In this document: piece after piece, positions 52,058 through 63,610 of the stretch
How the letters are laid out: each line of letters begins with the position of its first letter
Numbering within the stretch: the stretch's first letter is position 1
Source: Fragilariopsis cylindrus CCMP1102
Lineage: Eukaryota; Bacillariophyta; Bacillariophyceae; Bacillariales; Bacillariaceae
DNA: 64,000 bases
Direction: 5' to 3'
Assembly (NCBI GenBank): GCA_900095095.1
Contig: FMBT01000289.1
Span: 1,054,001-1,118,000, forward strand
Position numbers and translations under genes: made by a program
The notes under the pieces: generated by a model
What the model was told of the DNA's origin: nothing
What the model saw: only the letters and a program-made list of their open reading frames with translations
Databases searched by the model: none

Positions 52058-53830
52058 TTAGATGTCGAATGCTCGATTAGCCTTAATTTTTACGACTCTC
52101 TCACGATGTCTCTTTCGATTTGGTCTTCGTTCTTCTCTATTAGCAGCTACCTTCTCAAATAAAGATGGCATTCGTCGAATAATATAATATGCAACCTCTG
52201 TATTGGTAGGCGATGTATTCCTTCCATACTTTAGATTATAAACACGTTCAAGTATCTTAGGCCAGAGGTTAGAGGGAACAGTGGTATTATTTTCCGTTGT
52301 TGTCTGCAATGCTCTACGTCCTCCACGATTTAGACTAAGCCACCAAAACTTTTCTGTATCCCATGATCCGTCCAAATCTAGACGCTCTATCTGTACATTA
52401 TTCTTAAGCGCGGATATCATAGCCTTCTTAGATCGATCTGTTATAGGATTCCGTCGTACGTCGAGATGTTTCAAGGACTTGGTATCTGATAATCTAGATG
52501 CCAGTGTCAGTAAGCCCTCATCGGAAATTAGATTGTCGGTAACAGACAAAGTTCTGATGGACGTTATAATATTCGATTCCTCTGTTGTGAGTATCCGACT
52601 TAGTCTAGCCATATCTTCATCATTTAAATTGTTTCCGGAAATTTTCAGGTATGTAAGGTACCGATTGTGTGTGAGAGCTTGGAATAAATTTTCTACATTT
52701 AATTTACTTTCCGGATGGGACAGATTATTCTTCAAACCCAAATGCAATAATTTTGTTCCTGTTGGACTTAGTATGTCACTGATTGCACGCATCGATTGAT
52801 CGCTACAGTGCATATCATATATCTTTAATGATTGTAAAGTTGGATGTCGGATCAAAGCTTCTAAAACAATCGGAAGATGTCTCTGTGGATTTACATTATT
52901 TATACTTTGTGTAGTAGCAACAGTATCGGTTGAAAATGAATAATATGGCCGTCTTCCAAAGTTACAGTTAGCCAAGAACAATGACTTTAAATGTTTGTTG
53001 TCGCGTAGTGCAGTAGCTAACAAACCAACATCGTCGTTTTCTATAGTACAGTTACTCAATTGTAAATTTTCTAAAGTATTGTTTATTCCCAGACCTTCAC
53101 AAAACAAGAAGAATCCTTTGCTTTCTAAACAAGTTCCCTTGAGACTCAGTGTTTTCAGTTTTGGTACGACGATATCGTCACTGTTGCTGTAAGTTTCATG
53201 TTCATTGTTACTGTTACTACGAACTGTATGCTCTTGTTGAGTCGCAAAGTTGTTGGTATACTTAATAACATTATTTCCACCAAGATGTTCACCAATTGCC
53301 TTCAAACCTTCCGAATCAAGATTGTGAGCAATCGGAATACTTCCCGTGAATCTAAATTGTTCTGTCCACGGAAGAACTATTCGAATCAGATTAGAGACCA
53401 AATCGGAACAATGTATTATATTCATATCAATCCTGTTCGTCCATCTATAACAAGGTTTGTTAGAACTACTTGTATTGCTATTATTATTATCATTATTATT
53501 ACTATTATTGTTGCTTTGCTTTTGATTTAACAATTTCTCAAATCCTTCCAGTACCAATTTACCGATAGATACATTACGTATCGTTATTTTCCCTCGATTT
53601 TTTGGATGTTGTTGACAGTTGATACTATTGAAATGTTCAGTATCTCGTAACACAGTGCAGATAGCAGAAGAATCGAAGAGATGCCCGTCGATGTTAATTT
53701 GGTGAACGTCGTCGTCGTTTTTGTTGTTGCTGTTGCTGTTGATGTTGCCACGATTGAAATTGCGAACGGAAACCTCGGCATCATCATCTTCCCTCATAAC
53801 ATTCATTCTTTTTAACTTTCCTGCCCCCAT
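52058..53830 (-). CDS. Leucine-rich-repeat protein (RNase-inhibitor-type repeats)
   Basis: 590 residues. Repeats of the RI/NLRC3 type start near residue 200: LKTLSLKGTCLESKGFFLFC, LENLQLSNCTIENDDVGLLA, LKSLFLANCNFGRR, LLHLGLKNNLSH, LTYLKISGNNLNDEDMARLS, IRTLSVTDNLISDEGLLTLA, LKHLDVRRNPITDRSKKAM and IERLDLDGSWD. The N-terminal 150 residues hold Asn runs. The basic C-terminus (RPNRKRHRERVVKIK) could be a nuclear signal. There is no NACHT, kinase or TM segment, so it is likely a scaffold; partners are unknown. Confidence 0.78.
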   Translation of the reverse strand: MGAGKLKRMNVMREDDDAEVSVRNFNRGNINSNSNNKNDDDVHQINIDGHLFDSSAICTVLRDTEHFNSINCQQHPKNRGKITIRNVSIGKLVLEGFEKLLNQKQSNNNSNNNDNNNSNTSSSNKPCYRWTNRIDMNIIHCSDLVSNLIRIVLPWTEQFRFTGSIPIAHNLDSEGLKAIGEHLGGNNVIKYTNNFATQQEHTVRSNSNNEHETYSNSDDIVVPKLKTLSLKGTCLESKGFFLFCEGLGINNTLENLQLSNCTIENDDVGLLATALRDNKHLKSLFLANCNFGRRPYYSFSTDTVATTQSINNVNPQRHLPIVLEALIRHPTLQSLKIYDMHCSDQSMRAISDILSPTGTKLLHLGLKNNLSHPESKLNVENLFQALTHNRYLTYLKISGNNLNDEDMARLSRILTTEESNIITSIRTLSVTDNLISDEGLLTLASRLSDTKSLKHLDVRRNPITDRSKKAMISALKNNVQIERLDLDGSWDTEKFWWLSLNRGGRRALQTTTENNTTVPSNLWPKILERVYNLKYGRNTSPTNTEVAYYIIRRMPSLFEKVAANREERRPNRKRHRERVVKIKANRAFDI

Positions 53831-54532
53831 GTAAAGTGTTCATGTCTATGATTCTTCCTACAATTTACTAGCAACCTTCGGAATAGTTACGTGATCATAT
53901 ATAAGCTTACTTATTATTTTATACAACACAGCTTAATTTGATTGATGTTGATTGATGATGAATAATAGATTGTTCTTTGTGTGAATTTGGGCGATTTCAA
54001 AATGCCTGATAGTATGGCCCTGCGATTTGATCACGCTTCGATCCCAGCTGGACCTTTTTACACCTACCGCCGAAATTACTTAGCGATTAAAAATAAAGCC
54101 CATCATTGCAGGGTTCTGACTCTTTACACTTCATCTGTTTTCACTGTCACAGATTAACGGTTCGCATACAGTAATGAATGAATCGAAGTCACATTGAATT
54201 AAATTCAAGTGTTGTATACTTCAAGTAGTCGTCAGGTATAAACTAATTCGATCATAATATACTTTAAGTCTTCAGACTTCTCGTCACTGCAAACATTAAC
54301 CTGCCCATTATTTGTGTCGGCATTCATCTTCATTGAAGTACGCATACTGTCAATTTTATCTAATTTAATTCAAGTGAATTTCATTTGAAATTAACTTGGA
54401 TCAATACTAACAAATTATTAATTAATCCCGAATTTTTAAATCAAGCAACAGCAAAAAATACAGAAAAGAGAGTCGTCGGTCATGATTTAAATACGTCCTC
54501 TTGTTCGAAACAAAGTACTTCTACCCATCACG
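53831..54532. promoter_or_regulatory. Divergent intergenic region
   Basis: 702 bp between the LRR gene (-) and the basic protein (+). It contains repeated (T)CAAGT(G) units near 54200-54375 (AATTCAAGTG occurs at least twice). No gene is seen. Confidence 0.4.
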
Positions 54533-56659
54533 ATGGCCGATCCCAAGCAAAATCGTCACCGACTCTTACTTCCTACTACCTCTCGCGTAGCAGTACGACA
54601 GAAAAAATCCTACCTCAATGATCGAACACGACCCAAGAAAAATGAAAATTCCACCAGCGTGAAGGAATCGTTGTCGAAATTTTTAGCAGATACAGAATTA
54701 CAGGACGATGATATGATGGATTTATTTAAAGCTACTACTAATAAAAGTAAAGATAAAAATAAAGATAATATTGGAAGTACAAGTATAAATATCACTAACA
54801 GTGGTAATAGTGGTGACGACAAAAAAAGCAAAATCACAAACATCAGTACTAACGATAAAAACGACAATAAGGAGGGCGACGACAACAATAACGATTCTCA
54901 AGAATCTTTTCTATTTGATCGCAAAGCCATACTGAAAGCAACCAAAAAACCATCATCAAGGACAAAATTAAGGAGATCAAGATCAAGATCACAACGACCG
55001 AATGGTAAAAAAGATAGTAATAGTAAAAAAGACCGAAAGAAAAAAACAGTAGGAAGAGAAAAAGATCGACGTCAATGGGTCACCAAAAAGCAATCAACAA
55101 GCAATAGCGAAAGCAATAACTATAAAAATACCAGTAGTGATTCTAATGACGAAGATATTGATATCGATGCGGAGTCCTTTGCTGGCGATGATGAGGACGA
55201 AGTGAGCATTTCTTCTTCAGAATCGAAAAATAATAATAATAGTACGAGGGAACGAAGTGAACGAATTGGACGAAGATCGTCCGTAAGTCAAAGTAAGAAC
55301 AATGATAGAGGTAGTAGACTGCGTCGTAGTCGAAGTGTTTCTAGAGCGCGAACTACTACCCCTCGAAGTAGCCGAAGTCTTTCTAGAGCTCCATCTACTC
55401 CTCGAAGTGCACCATCACGGACTCAATCCTTAAAAAAAGGTAAATCATCAAATAGTACAACATCAGTACGCAGACCACCTCGGAGGACAAGATCAGACAT
55501 GAGCTGCGAAAGGAGCAGCAATAGAGGGACTCATAAATCATTGTCAATGGGTCTCGAAGGTTTGAACAAACAAGACCGAAGAACATCAATAAAAGAACAA
55601 TATAGAAGTCCTTCCGTCGATCCTGGAAACAGACGACGGGATCATGATAATGATGACGGAGGAGGGTCCGTTGCATCGAGTATGAGTTACCGATCGACTC
55701 GTTCTTCCTACAAACCTAGCGGACTAGAAGGTGGAGCATTAAATGCATTTATGGGAAATACACACATAGCTCAAACTACAACAAGTCGTGGTAGAAGTAT
55801 CGTGACGCCGACAGGAGGGAACTGTTCGGTAGCTAGTGCACCTGCTGATGAAAATTATATAAGGGAACGTAAAGCTCGTCAGGACTTAATCATGGACGTT
55901 GCATTGAAAGAAAAATGGCGACATGAAGCAGAAGCTACAAAAGAAGCTGAAAGGCTTGGAAAAGAAAAATTCGACGCAAACTATTATTCCTCCGATGAAG
56001 ACTTGGGAACAAAGAAGAAAAAAGGACTTGTTAAAAGAATGAAAAAGGCGGCCCATAAGACGGCAAGAGCGTCTAGATCTGGCGCGAAAGGTGCGGCGAA
56101 TGTTGTTAAGGATCCGAAACGTGCCGGAAAAAGGGTTGGAAAGGTGGCTAAGGGTGTTGGGAAGGAAACAGCTAGAATGGTCATGGACCCTTCATTGGCA
56201 GCTAAACGAGGTACTCAGGGTATTGTAGATACTGTTAATTTTACCGCCAATGCTGCCACTAATGTTGCTAAGGAGGGTTTTGATGTTACAAGTTCATTAA
56301 CCAAAAAGGGGATAAAGGGCGCTGCAATGGTTGTTGATGGCACTATTGATGGAGCTGGTAGATTTGTACAAGGGGCCACAGATATTATGTTCTTTAACGA
56401 TGGTCAGGTAGATTCTGAAGACGAATACGACGATTACGATCCAAGATCATTGTCGACCAGTGGAGACAGACAAGTATGTAAGAAAACATTTGCAGAACGT
56501 ATGTCAACTACCTATGACGACACCGAAGTTAATCGAAAGTTGGGGGAAGAATTTGATAACAATCGTTCCAGAATTCGCAGTTCAAAGATCATACCTGCTT
56601 TGAAGATTAAAACAACGCCGTCTAAGGCAAATAAGAATAACGGTTGGTATGATATATAA
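54533..56659 (+). CDS. Basic, Ser/Arg-rich low-complexity protein with repetitive helical C-terminus
   Basis: 708 residues, single exon, family not recognised. The N-terminal two thirds are disordered: KDKNKDNIGSTS, RSRSRSQRPN and RSVSRARTTTPRSSRSLSRA stretches resemble SR/RS regions, with acidic patches between. Near residue 445-480 is a charged helix (ENYIRERKARQDLIMDVALK). The C-terminal 200 residues consist of Ala/Lys/Gly-rich short repeats (KGAANVVKDPKRAGKRVGKV, ETARMVMDPSLAAKRGTQGI, VDTVNFTANAATNVAKEGF) that look like an 11-mer-type amphipathic helix able to bind membrane or lipid. RNA-binding or cytoskeletal roles are also possible. Confidence 0.65.
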   Translation: MADPKQNRHRLLLPTTSRVAVRQKKSYLNDRTRPKKNENSTSVKESLSKFLADTELQDDDMMDLFKATTNKSKDKNKDNIGSTSINITNSGNSGDDKKSKITNISTNDKNDNKEGDDNNNDSQESFLFDRKAILKATKKPSSRTKLRRSRSRSQRPNGKKDSNSKKDRKKKTVGREKDRRQWVTKKQSTSNSESNNYKNTSSDSNDEDIDIDAESFAGDDEDEVSISSSESKNNNNSTRERSERIGRRSSVSQSKNNDRGSRLRRSRSVSRARTTTPRSSRSLSRAPSTPRSAPSRTQSLKKGKSSNSTTSVRRPPRRTRSDMSCERSSNRGTHKSLSMGLEGLNKQDRRTSIKEQYRSPSVDPGNRRRDHDNDDGGGSVASSMSYRSTRSSYKPSGLEGGALNAFMGNTHIAQTTTSRGRSIVTPTGGNCSVASAPADENYIRERKARQDLIMDVALKEKWRHEAEATKEAERLGKEKFDANYYSSDEDLGTKKKKGLVKRMKKAAHKTARASRSGAKGAANVVKDPKRAGKRVGKVAKGVGKETARMVMDPSLAAKRGTQGIVDTVNFTANAATNVAKEGFDVTSSLTKKGIKGAAMVVDGTIDGAGRFVQGATDIMFFNDGQVDSEDEYDDYDPRSLSTSGDRQVCKKTFAERMSTTYDDTEVNRKLGEEFDNNRSRIRSSKIIPALKIKTTPSKANKNNGWYDI

Positions 56660-57063
56660 CATTGAACAAAGGAATCTCGCCAGGTAACTATAAGACTTTT
56701 TATTCAACTAGATTATTATATTGTTGATGAAACATCTAGGGATTTACTTCCACTCTTGATTTCGCTAGTGCACAAAAACAACCACTAAAAGCTGATAAAA
56801 GCTGGAAGGATACCGACGTAGGAGGATTTAGATATTGCAGATATTCATTAAAAACGATAGAAATTCAATAGAGTAGGATATTACAAGAGATTAACTCTGA
56901 TTTGATCATTATATACCAAGTATTTTTCTGTTCTAGGATATTATGCGTGTGTCCATTCTTTTATTAGTTGAGAGAATAAGCTGCATATAGCAATACGCGA
57001 ATAAAATCATCTCTAAAATTCGTTTTTTTTTAATTATATTACGAATAGTTCATAACGAGTGTA
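56660..57063. other. Convergent intergenic region, no gene seen
   Basis: 404 bp between two 3' ends, AT-rich. Confidence 0.4.
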
Positions 57064-58111
57064 TCAAGGGGAATCATGGCGTCTCGTTTTCTTCCTCTTC
57101 TTGGACCGTTCATCTCTGGTTTTACTCTTGCGTTTCTTTTTAGAAGATTTGCGATCGCGACGTCTCTCTCTACTTTGCTCCGGGTACCTTCTTTCGTCTT
57201 TGCTGTCGTCACTTTCGTCGTGGTAATCACTGTCCTTTCTTAGTTTGAGTTTGCTACTGTCTTCACTTGACGGTCGTCCACTATTGTTATCAATCTTGTA
57301 ACGATCTCTATCATCATCGCGACGATGAGGACGATGCTTCCGGTGATGTTCACTCTCATTGTCACTACTATCATCACTACTAGAATCATGTCGACGTCGC
57401 TCACGTCGATGTCGATGGTGACGACTGCTACTACGATCCTTTCGAGAGGAATCATCGTCATGATCGTGACGGTCATCATGACGTTGTCGATTTCGACGCC
57501 GCCGATGATGATGATCACCGTCACGCGAGGAATCAACACTTTCGTCACGACGACGGCGACGGTGATCATCTGAGGACGATTTTTCTTTTGTTCTGGAAAT
57601 CTGTTTTTCAACTGAGGTGTGTTTAATACCGCTACTACTGGTTCCACCACCACCACCACCACCACCAGTAGTAGTAGTAGTAGTAGTAGAAGAAGAACCT
57701 TGTTGCGGCTGCCGACTCGACGTCGTGGCAGCAACAGATGCAACAGTAGCAGTAGAAGACGATGATGGCGGTGGCAATGCAAAAGGATTCCAACCGCTCT
57801 TAGCGCATTCTCGATCACCTCGTGCATGACCCCAGATCCCGCATGCAAGACATCGTATGTGTAAGATCTGTACACCTAATGGTTTAAAATTCACCATCAC
57901 AGCAGCAGCAGTGTCACCATCCGTTCCACCACTATCGTCCTTAGGCTTCGCTGCCATCGGTGCATTTTTTAGTTGTGGAAATCTTTCGATTTGTGCTTGA
58001 TAGGATAAATTACTTTGACCAGATCTAAATTTTCGTCCCACATCCTTTTCTAATGCTGATCTATTATCTACAGCACCACTTTTGGCGTTATTATTCTTGC
58101 CATTATTGTTA

Positions 58112-58143
<32 letters not shown>

Positions 58144-58698
58144 GCGAGAATCGTTATCAGCACCACCGCCTCCACCATCTTTGTCACCATCTCGTGATTC
58201 CATCATCCCTTGTAAACTTGGTGTGAATTTATATGATTTAGTCGTCGGGTCGTTATCATTGGTAGTAGTAACAGCCGACGATGTTGTATCCGCCGAAGCC
58301 GACGACACCGTAACTGACGACGAGGCTGCTGCTGCTAACATACGACGAAATTCTGCCGCTGCCGCATCATCTCCTGGTTTAACTTTTGTAAGATCATCAT
58401 CATCATCATCATCATTATTACTATTATTATCCTTGCTATTCTTCTCCCCACCACCGGTTTCCAGTCCTGGAGGAGCATCATACATAAATCGCAATTGTGC
58501 TTGTGAACCTCCTATGTCACCTTTCATTACTCGTTCTAGATCTTCATCTTCTTCTTCTTTTTTAAGTTGTGCTTGTCGTTGTCGAATTCTATCTTTTTCT
58601 CGTTTTTCATTATCTTGTGCCTCCCAAACAACCTTTCTGTTGACATTGTTGTGTGGATTAAAGCCCTTCTTGGACAGAAATGCCATACCTTGCACCAT
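57064..58698 (-). CDS. CIR1: CIR1 homologue (Cir_N domain, spliceosome-associated / corepressor CIR)
   Basis: 544 residues. The N-terminus has the Cir_N domain: MAFLSKKGFNPHNNVNRKVV, then W..Q and a basic helix. QLRFMYDAPPGLE matches the conserved FMYEAPPG of human CIR1. FKPLGVQILHIRCLACGIWG followed by HARGDRECA matches its PFGIQVRNVRCIKCHKWGH...DREC zinc-knuckle region. The remainder is low complexity: Asn run near residue 190, Ser/Thr and Gly runs, and a His/Arg/Asp/Ser-rich RS-like tail (RRDDDRDRYK, SKKKRKSKTRDERSKKRKKT). It is expected in the nucleus with the spliceosome. The next in-frame Met (residue 5) may be the true start. Confidence 0.9.
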
Positions 58699-59167
58699 GA
58701 TGAATTTAGTTTAATAACAATAATTAGAATCGATTGACCGAGTATTTAAAATGAATGCACGCTAATAGAGCGATGCCAATAGCTTTTTTATTTGACCTAC
58801 AGTAGTATTGACCCATTGCGATGGTTGGATGCTGTCGATTCCTCTTGCTCCTTGACAATGCACAGTAACTTCTTTAGTCGTAATTGGTAATTGTACCAGG
58901 TACAGTCCGTGATCAAATTTCCAGTCGACTCGTAGAATCAAGATGTATGTCCGTCAACCGATTTAGTTCTTTCCGCGCCAATTTGCTTGACATGTCGTGA
59001 TTTTTTTTGATTTTACAACTCTTTTTAAAAACTGCAACAACTAACTTACAAAATCGATATGCACAACTTCCAATTATTTCTTATCTTTCTTGACAAGAAC
59101 ATTCAAGAAGACGAAGACGACGACAAAATACGATAGACATCACAACGTAACTTTCTGAACTCCTCGT
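58699..59167. promoter_or_regulatory. Divergent intergenic region between CIR1 and AFG2-like genes
   Basis: 469 bp; no specific element is recognised. Confidence 0.4.
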
Positions 59168-62100
59168 ATGTCTCTTTCGAGAGGTAGCTGCCGTCTCTGT
59201 CGTGTTGAAACAAAAAGAGAAGGTCGTCGTCGTCGTCGTAGTCGTCGGAATGACGATCCTTCGCAACGACAACTATCGTGGCAGCAGAAACTGATATCAT
59301 CACCACAACCGACAATTCTATTTATACAAAGCAATGACAATGTTATTGAGAATGATAGGAAGGATTCCACGACCTCGAGTATGATTCTCTGTAAATGCTT
59401 GCCATATTCAAACGACGATGATTGTGGTAATGGTAGTAGTAGTAACGAAGAAAGCACAACTCGTCATTCATCCAACGCCGACAATGTTATCCTTGCGTTC
59501 GACGAAAGTGTTAGGATCGTTCTTAATAACAACAATAGTTGCAACAATGGGAAAATCGAAAAAATGATACAATCGTATTGTGATGAAGAGCAAACCGACT
59601 GCAACGATGATGACAATAATAATAGTAACAACCACGAATGGTGGAGTCTAGACGAGGCCGATCCTGATCCCGAGATAGTTCGTCGAGTATGTTGTTATTG
59701 TTCTTCCGACGATCGTCGTCGTCGTCGAAGTAATCGTTTAAATTCACATCGTCACGCTAATCTCAATGCTAGGATCAATAAATCGAAAGCTGGATCAAAT
59801 AAGACTGATAAGAAATCAATGCCTAATACGAATGATGCGACTGTTACTAATAACTCAAGCACGTCCGAATATTACGATGAAGATTACGATGAAGATTACG
59901 ACGACGACGACGACGACAATATGCTAGAATCGCCGTGTCTTCGTCGCCACCGAGTGGCGATCCCGTTATTCTCACCTTCGGTAACTGTTCGACCGCTCCA
60001 AACTTTAATCATTTCCGTTACCGGGTCGATACCATCACTTTCCGTTTCTCCTTATCAATTTGCTTTATCCGGAAAAAATAATGACGACGACAACTTTGAT
60101 CATGGTAAACCACTCTCGACCTTGTTACAAGCTTGCTGGAAAAGGCAACTAGTCGGAAAGGTGATCGCGATGGACGATCATTGGACATGTCAGATACGTC
60201 TATATGTTGACAACGACGACGATGACGAATCGAGTAATACCATATATGGTATGGTGGAATCCTACAAAGCGTTGACGATACCGACATCAAGATCACCAGC
60301 CGGGTATTCTCGTCGTTATCAGAAAGGCAAGGGTCCTACTGAATTGTTATCGCTACCAAACGATTTTTATGTGGTTCTACCCAGTACGATAATAACTATT
60401 CAACAAAATCAGCCACAAACATCTACATGGACAATGGATGGTCCCATGACCAAATCAACCACTTCTCCAACCAAAGAACTTCCAGTAATATCTACCGCAT
60501 CAAACACTAACAACTGGAATCACGAGTCTCTACGTCCTCCCTCCGCTGCTGCTGGTCTCTTGGTGGATACTATTAACTGCGTTCGATTCGGTAGGGGTGA
60601 TGTACCGAGAACGTTTTTGCTTAGTGGCCCACCGGGTTGTGGAAAGACTTTTGCAGCTACGTGGGCGGCATCGGTTCATCCAGCTGCCACCTTACTATGC
60701 TCGATACGTGGCTCTGAACTGTTGCAAGTCAGTTCTACTAGCAGTAGTGAGTCATCAAACAACCGTAATACTCCCGCACGTGCACTAGAATGGGAATTTC
60801 AAAAAATGGTGAAAATGATATCCCTTCGAGAACAACGCAACGAAACCGAGCACATAGTAGAATCAACAACGCAATCACCATCAGCATTGAACGAGGGGAA
60901 AAATGATGGTGTAGTCGGTCTGATTTTTCTGGACGAATGTGATGCTTTAGTCAGCGTAAATTCAGTTGCAGCTATGTTAGCTGATTTGTTAGATCGAGTG
61001 TCGTCGTCGTCATCATCATCCAAAGATGATCAGTATTGGAGTAGGATTATGGTGATAGGTGCCACCAATCGTATAGACGCTATCCCATCCTACTTGCGAC
61101 GCGCTGGTCGTTTCGATCGCGAGATTCCTATTTCCCCACCTTCTGCCAAGGAACGGGCCATATTTATTACTTCCTTATTGACGATGGTTCAAAACAGCAA
61201 TTCAGATGACATTGGAATCACATTACCACCGATGTCAAGATTATCCACGCAAAAAGCAACAGCAGAAAGTATAGTAAACAAAAAAGAGAATGACAAGTAC
61301 GAAGAAGATTCAAAAGTTGGGATTCCCACTAAAGAAGAAATCGAAGAAATCGCCGAGCTCTGTGTAGGGTACGTCGCAGCAGACCTATCAGCCCTCGTAA
61401 GAAAAGCTTGGCTTCTTTCTCTACAAGAGGAGGGGGGTGACAACATTATTACATACTCTCATTTAGAAGAATCTCGACATCTTGTCGGTGCTTCGGCATT
61501 AAGAGATGCATCGTTGGCTGCTCCACCAAAAATTACCTGGGATGATATTTCCGGGGACCCGGGGGGAGCGAAAACAGCATTGCGACAGGCTATTGAATGG
61601 CCGCGTCTAAAGGCTAGAGAGTTTGCTATTCTAGGTATACAGCCTTGTAGAGGAATTTTATTGCACGGTCCTCCCGGTTGTGCAAAGACGACTCTCGCAA
61701 GAGCTGCAGCAGGCTCATCTGGTGTAGCCTTTCTTTCGTTGAGCCCAGCTGAGGTGTATGCTTCATCTTATGTTGGTGAGGCTGAGAGGATAGTTCGTCA
61801 GGCTTTTAACCTAGCTAGGTCTACTTCTCCCTGTATCTTATTTTTCGATGAAATCGACTCTATCTTTGGTGGTGGAGGAGACAGTGGAGGGGGTGTCGGT
61901 GGAAATGGTCGTGGAAACTCATCAGAAGCTAGAGTACTTTCTACCTTTCTGAACGAAATGGATGGAGTGGATATAGCTGGCGCAGGGAAAGATGGTGTAT
62001 TGGTATTGGGAGCAACCAACAGACCGTGGACGCTGGATGCCGCGTTGATGCGACCGTAAGTTCAGTCCCGGCTGTATCTTTAATGCTAAGGTTGATGCTG

Positions 62101-62541
62101 ATATTTTTGTTATGCACACAACACGTTTTTGCTCTAATCAATGACTAACAATATGTGTTTTATTTTCTTGCGTTTCACAGAGGCCGTTTTGACAAAATTA
62201 TATTTCTACCTCCACCGGACAAAGAGGCACGACGATCTATTCTTGAGAAACAGTTGAAGAACGTTGCAGGAGAGTCAGATGAGATAAAATGGGACATTTT
62301 GATTGACCTTACTGAAACAATGACAGGAGCGGAGATTATAGGAGCGTGTCAGGAAGCCAAGCTACGTTGGATGCGAGAAACTTTCCTAAATGACCCATCT
62401 TGTGAACCCGATGCCGTATTCGAACAAGATTATATCGTGAATGCACTGATGTCCGTCAAGCCGCTACTTTCAAACCCACAAGCACTCGAAGAGTTTCAAG
62501 TTTTTGAAAATCGCGACAAGAAAAGTGTTTCTATCAGTTGA
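59168..62541 (+). CDS. AFG2: Double AAA+ ATPase, AFG2/SPATA5 (CDC48-related) type, two exons
   Basis: Exon 1 is 59168-62055 and exon 2 is 62181-62541. The 125-nt intron (GTAAGT...TTCACAG) falls inside D2 and joins ALMRP to GRFDKIIFLPP. Length is 1082 residues. The N-terminal 450 residues are divergent and low-complexity. D1 has LLSGPPGCGKTFAA (about 483), VGLIFLDECDALV (about 585) and IGATNRIDAIPSYLRRAGRF with its Arg residues. D2 has LLHGPPGCAKTTLARA (about 831), CILFFDEIDSIF (about 888), GATNRPWTLDAALMRP and GRFD. The D1-to-D2 linker KITWDDISGDPGGAKTALRQ and pore SSYVGEAER fit AFG2/SPATA5, which release pre-60S maturation factors. D1 Walker B reads DECD rather than DE(I/A)D, with the catalytic DE retained. 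D1 also carries a Ser-rich insertion. Confidence 0.88.
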
Positions 62542-62734
62542 TACGATTAAGCAAAGTAATACGCATATTATCCAGTATTGAAAGAAAAAATTATTTTTTG
62601 TAACAATCTATATAACTTCACAGCGATCAGCTGTGACGTTACGTTATGTGTTGCGAAGTCTTCGACGAATCAACATTACGTATTATGTATTATGGTTTCT
62701 TTTTGGAACTTCTTAGTTCCTACCTAGACGTCCT

Positions 62735-63610
62735 CTATTTACCCACACGACCAGCTTTCGGTTGATAATTAACTCGGTAGAACCTTTTTGTTTCATCGGT
62801 TTGAGGCGGACGTTTCATCTCCCCAACGTCTGCAAGAAGTACTCTGATTTGTTCGACTAATTCACTACCTGCATCTGGATTCTGTCGTAGAGTCCTCAGT
62901 CTACTAAAGACAGTAAAGTCACAATCATGTCCTTTGATTAAAAATTCTTTTAATCTACCAAGTTTCCGCTCTAAATCATTTTTATCTATTCCTGCTTTAA
63001 ATCGAAAAGCCTTCTTTTCTTTCTTGTTAGATGATGAATTTTGTTGCTTTTTCTGTGCTTGCTGATGCTTGTATTCCAACTTTGAGAGCTGCGTCACTCT
63101 AATAACAGGAGGATCACCATCAATATTTGCGCCGATCAAATCTTCCCCACGGTCTAGTGATATTTCAATAGCCTCTGATAAAGAAACAACTTGTACAGTT
63201 GATGGAGTATCTGGTCCTTCATCTGTAACCAGCCGTATAGTTAAACTGTCTGCAGACGATTCGGAGGATTTGCGAATTAATAAAGCAACAAGATCTTCGT
63301 TGGCGATGACATTACTTTTCTTTTTGTCATTGCCAAATCCCTTAGAATTCCGTCCACGTGAAGAAAATGATCTAGAATTAACATCCTGCCATATTGGTGA
63401 TTTGTTGTGGGATGATGGATTGTAAGAAGATTCGCCTACAGAGAAACTCCTAATGACGGATATCAGCGACGACGACGACGACGACGACGGTGCTTTGCCC
63501 ATGCATACCGACCTACTCCTACAGTTTATAGGAGCAGTGCATGTGCGTTTATGTGCCAATACACGGGCCGAAGAGGTGTAAGCTAGCTCCAGTAGAGGTC
63601 TTGACAACAT
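62735..63610 (-). CDS. Organellar (probably mitochondrial) translation initiation factor IF-3
   Basis: 291 residues. The N-terminus is Ser/Arg-rich and basic (MLSRPLLELAYTSSARVLAH; RSFSSRGRN), like a transit peptide. The IF-3 N-domain follows (IRLVTDEGPDTPSTVQVVSL SEA-type strand and GANIDGDPPVIRV), then the linker helix (KYEYQ-like LEYKHQQAQKKQQ). The C-domain begins FRFKAGIDKNDLERKLGRLK and continues with FLIKGHDCDFTVF and VEQIRVLLADVG. The family PP(V/K) turn and the F(R)P.I.(E/N)HD pattern are recognisable. The C-domain core R-G-R loop is degenerate (SRLRTLRQNP), as in mitochondrial IF-3. An Asp/Asp-coding GAC run on the other strand encodes a Ser run near residue 45. Confidence 0.85.
   Translation of the reverse strand: MLSRPLLELAYTSSARVLAHKRTCTAPINCRSRSVCMGKAPSSSSSSSLISVIRSFSVGESSYNPSSHNKSPIWQDVNSRSFSSRGRNSKGFGNDKKKSNVIANEDLVALLIRKSSESSADSLTIRLVTDEGPDTPSTVQVVSLSEAIEISLDRGEDLIGANIDGDPPVIRVTQLSKLEYKHQQAQKKQQNSSSNKKEKKAFRFKAGIDKNDLERKLGRLKEFLIKGHDCDFTVFSRLRTLRQNPDAGSELVEQIRVLLADVGEMKRPPQTDETKRFYRVNYQPKAGRVGK

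Noticed and set aside
54000-54060. tRNA-like TTCGATCCCAG segment
   Set aside because: No matching acceptor, D or anticodon arms on either strand.
57240-57875. 211-codon minus-strand ORF
   Set aside because: Alternative frame of the CIR1 low-complexity region, rich in Val/Ile from repeated codons.
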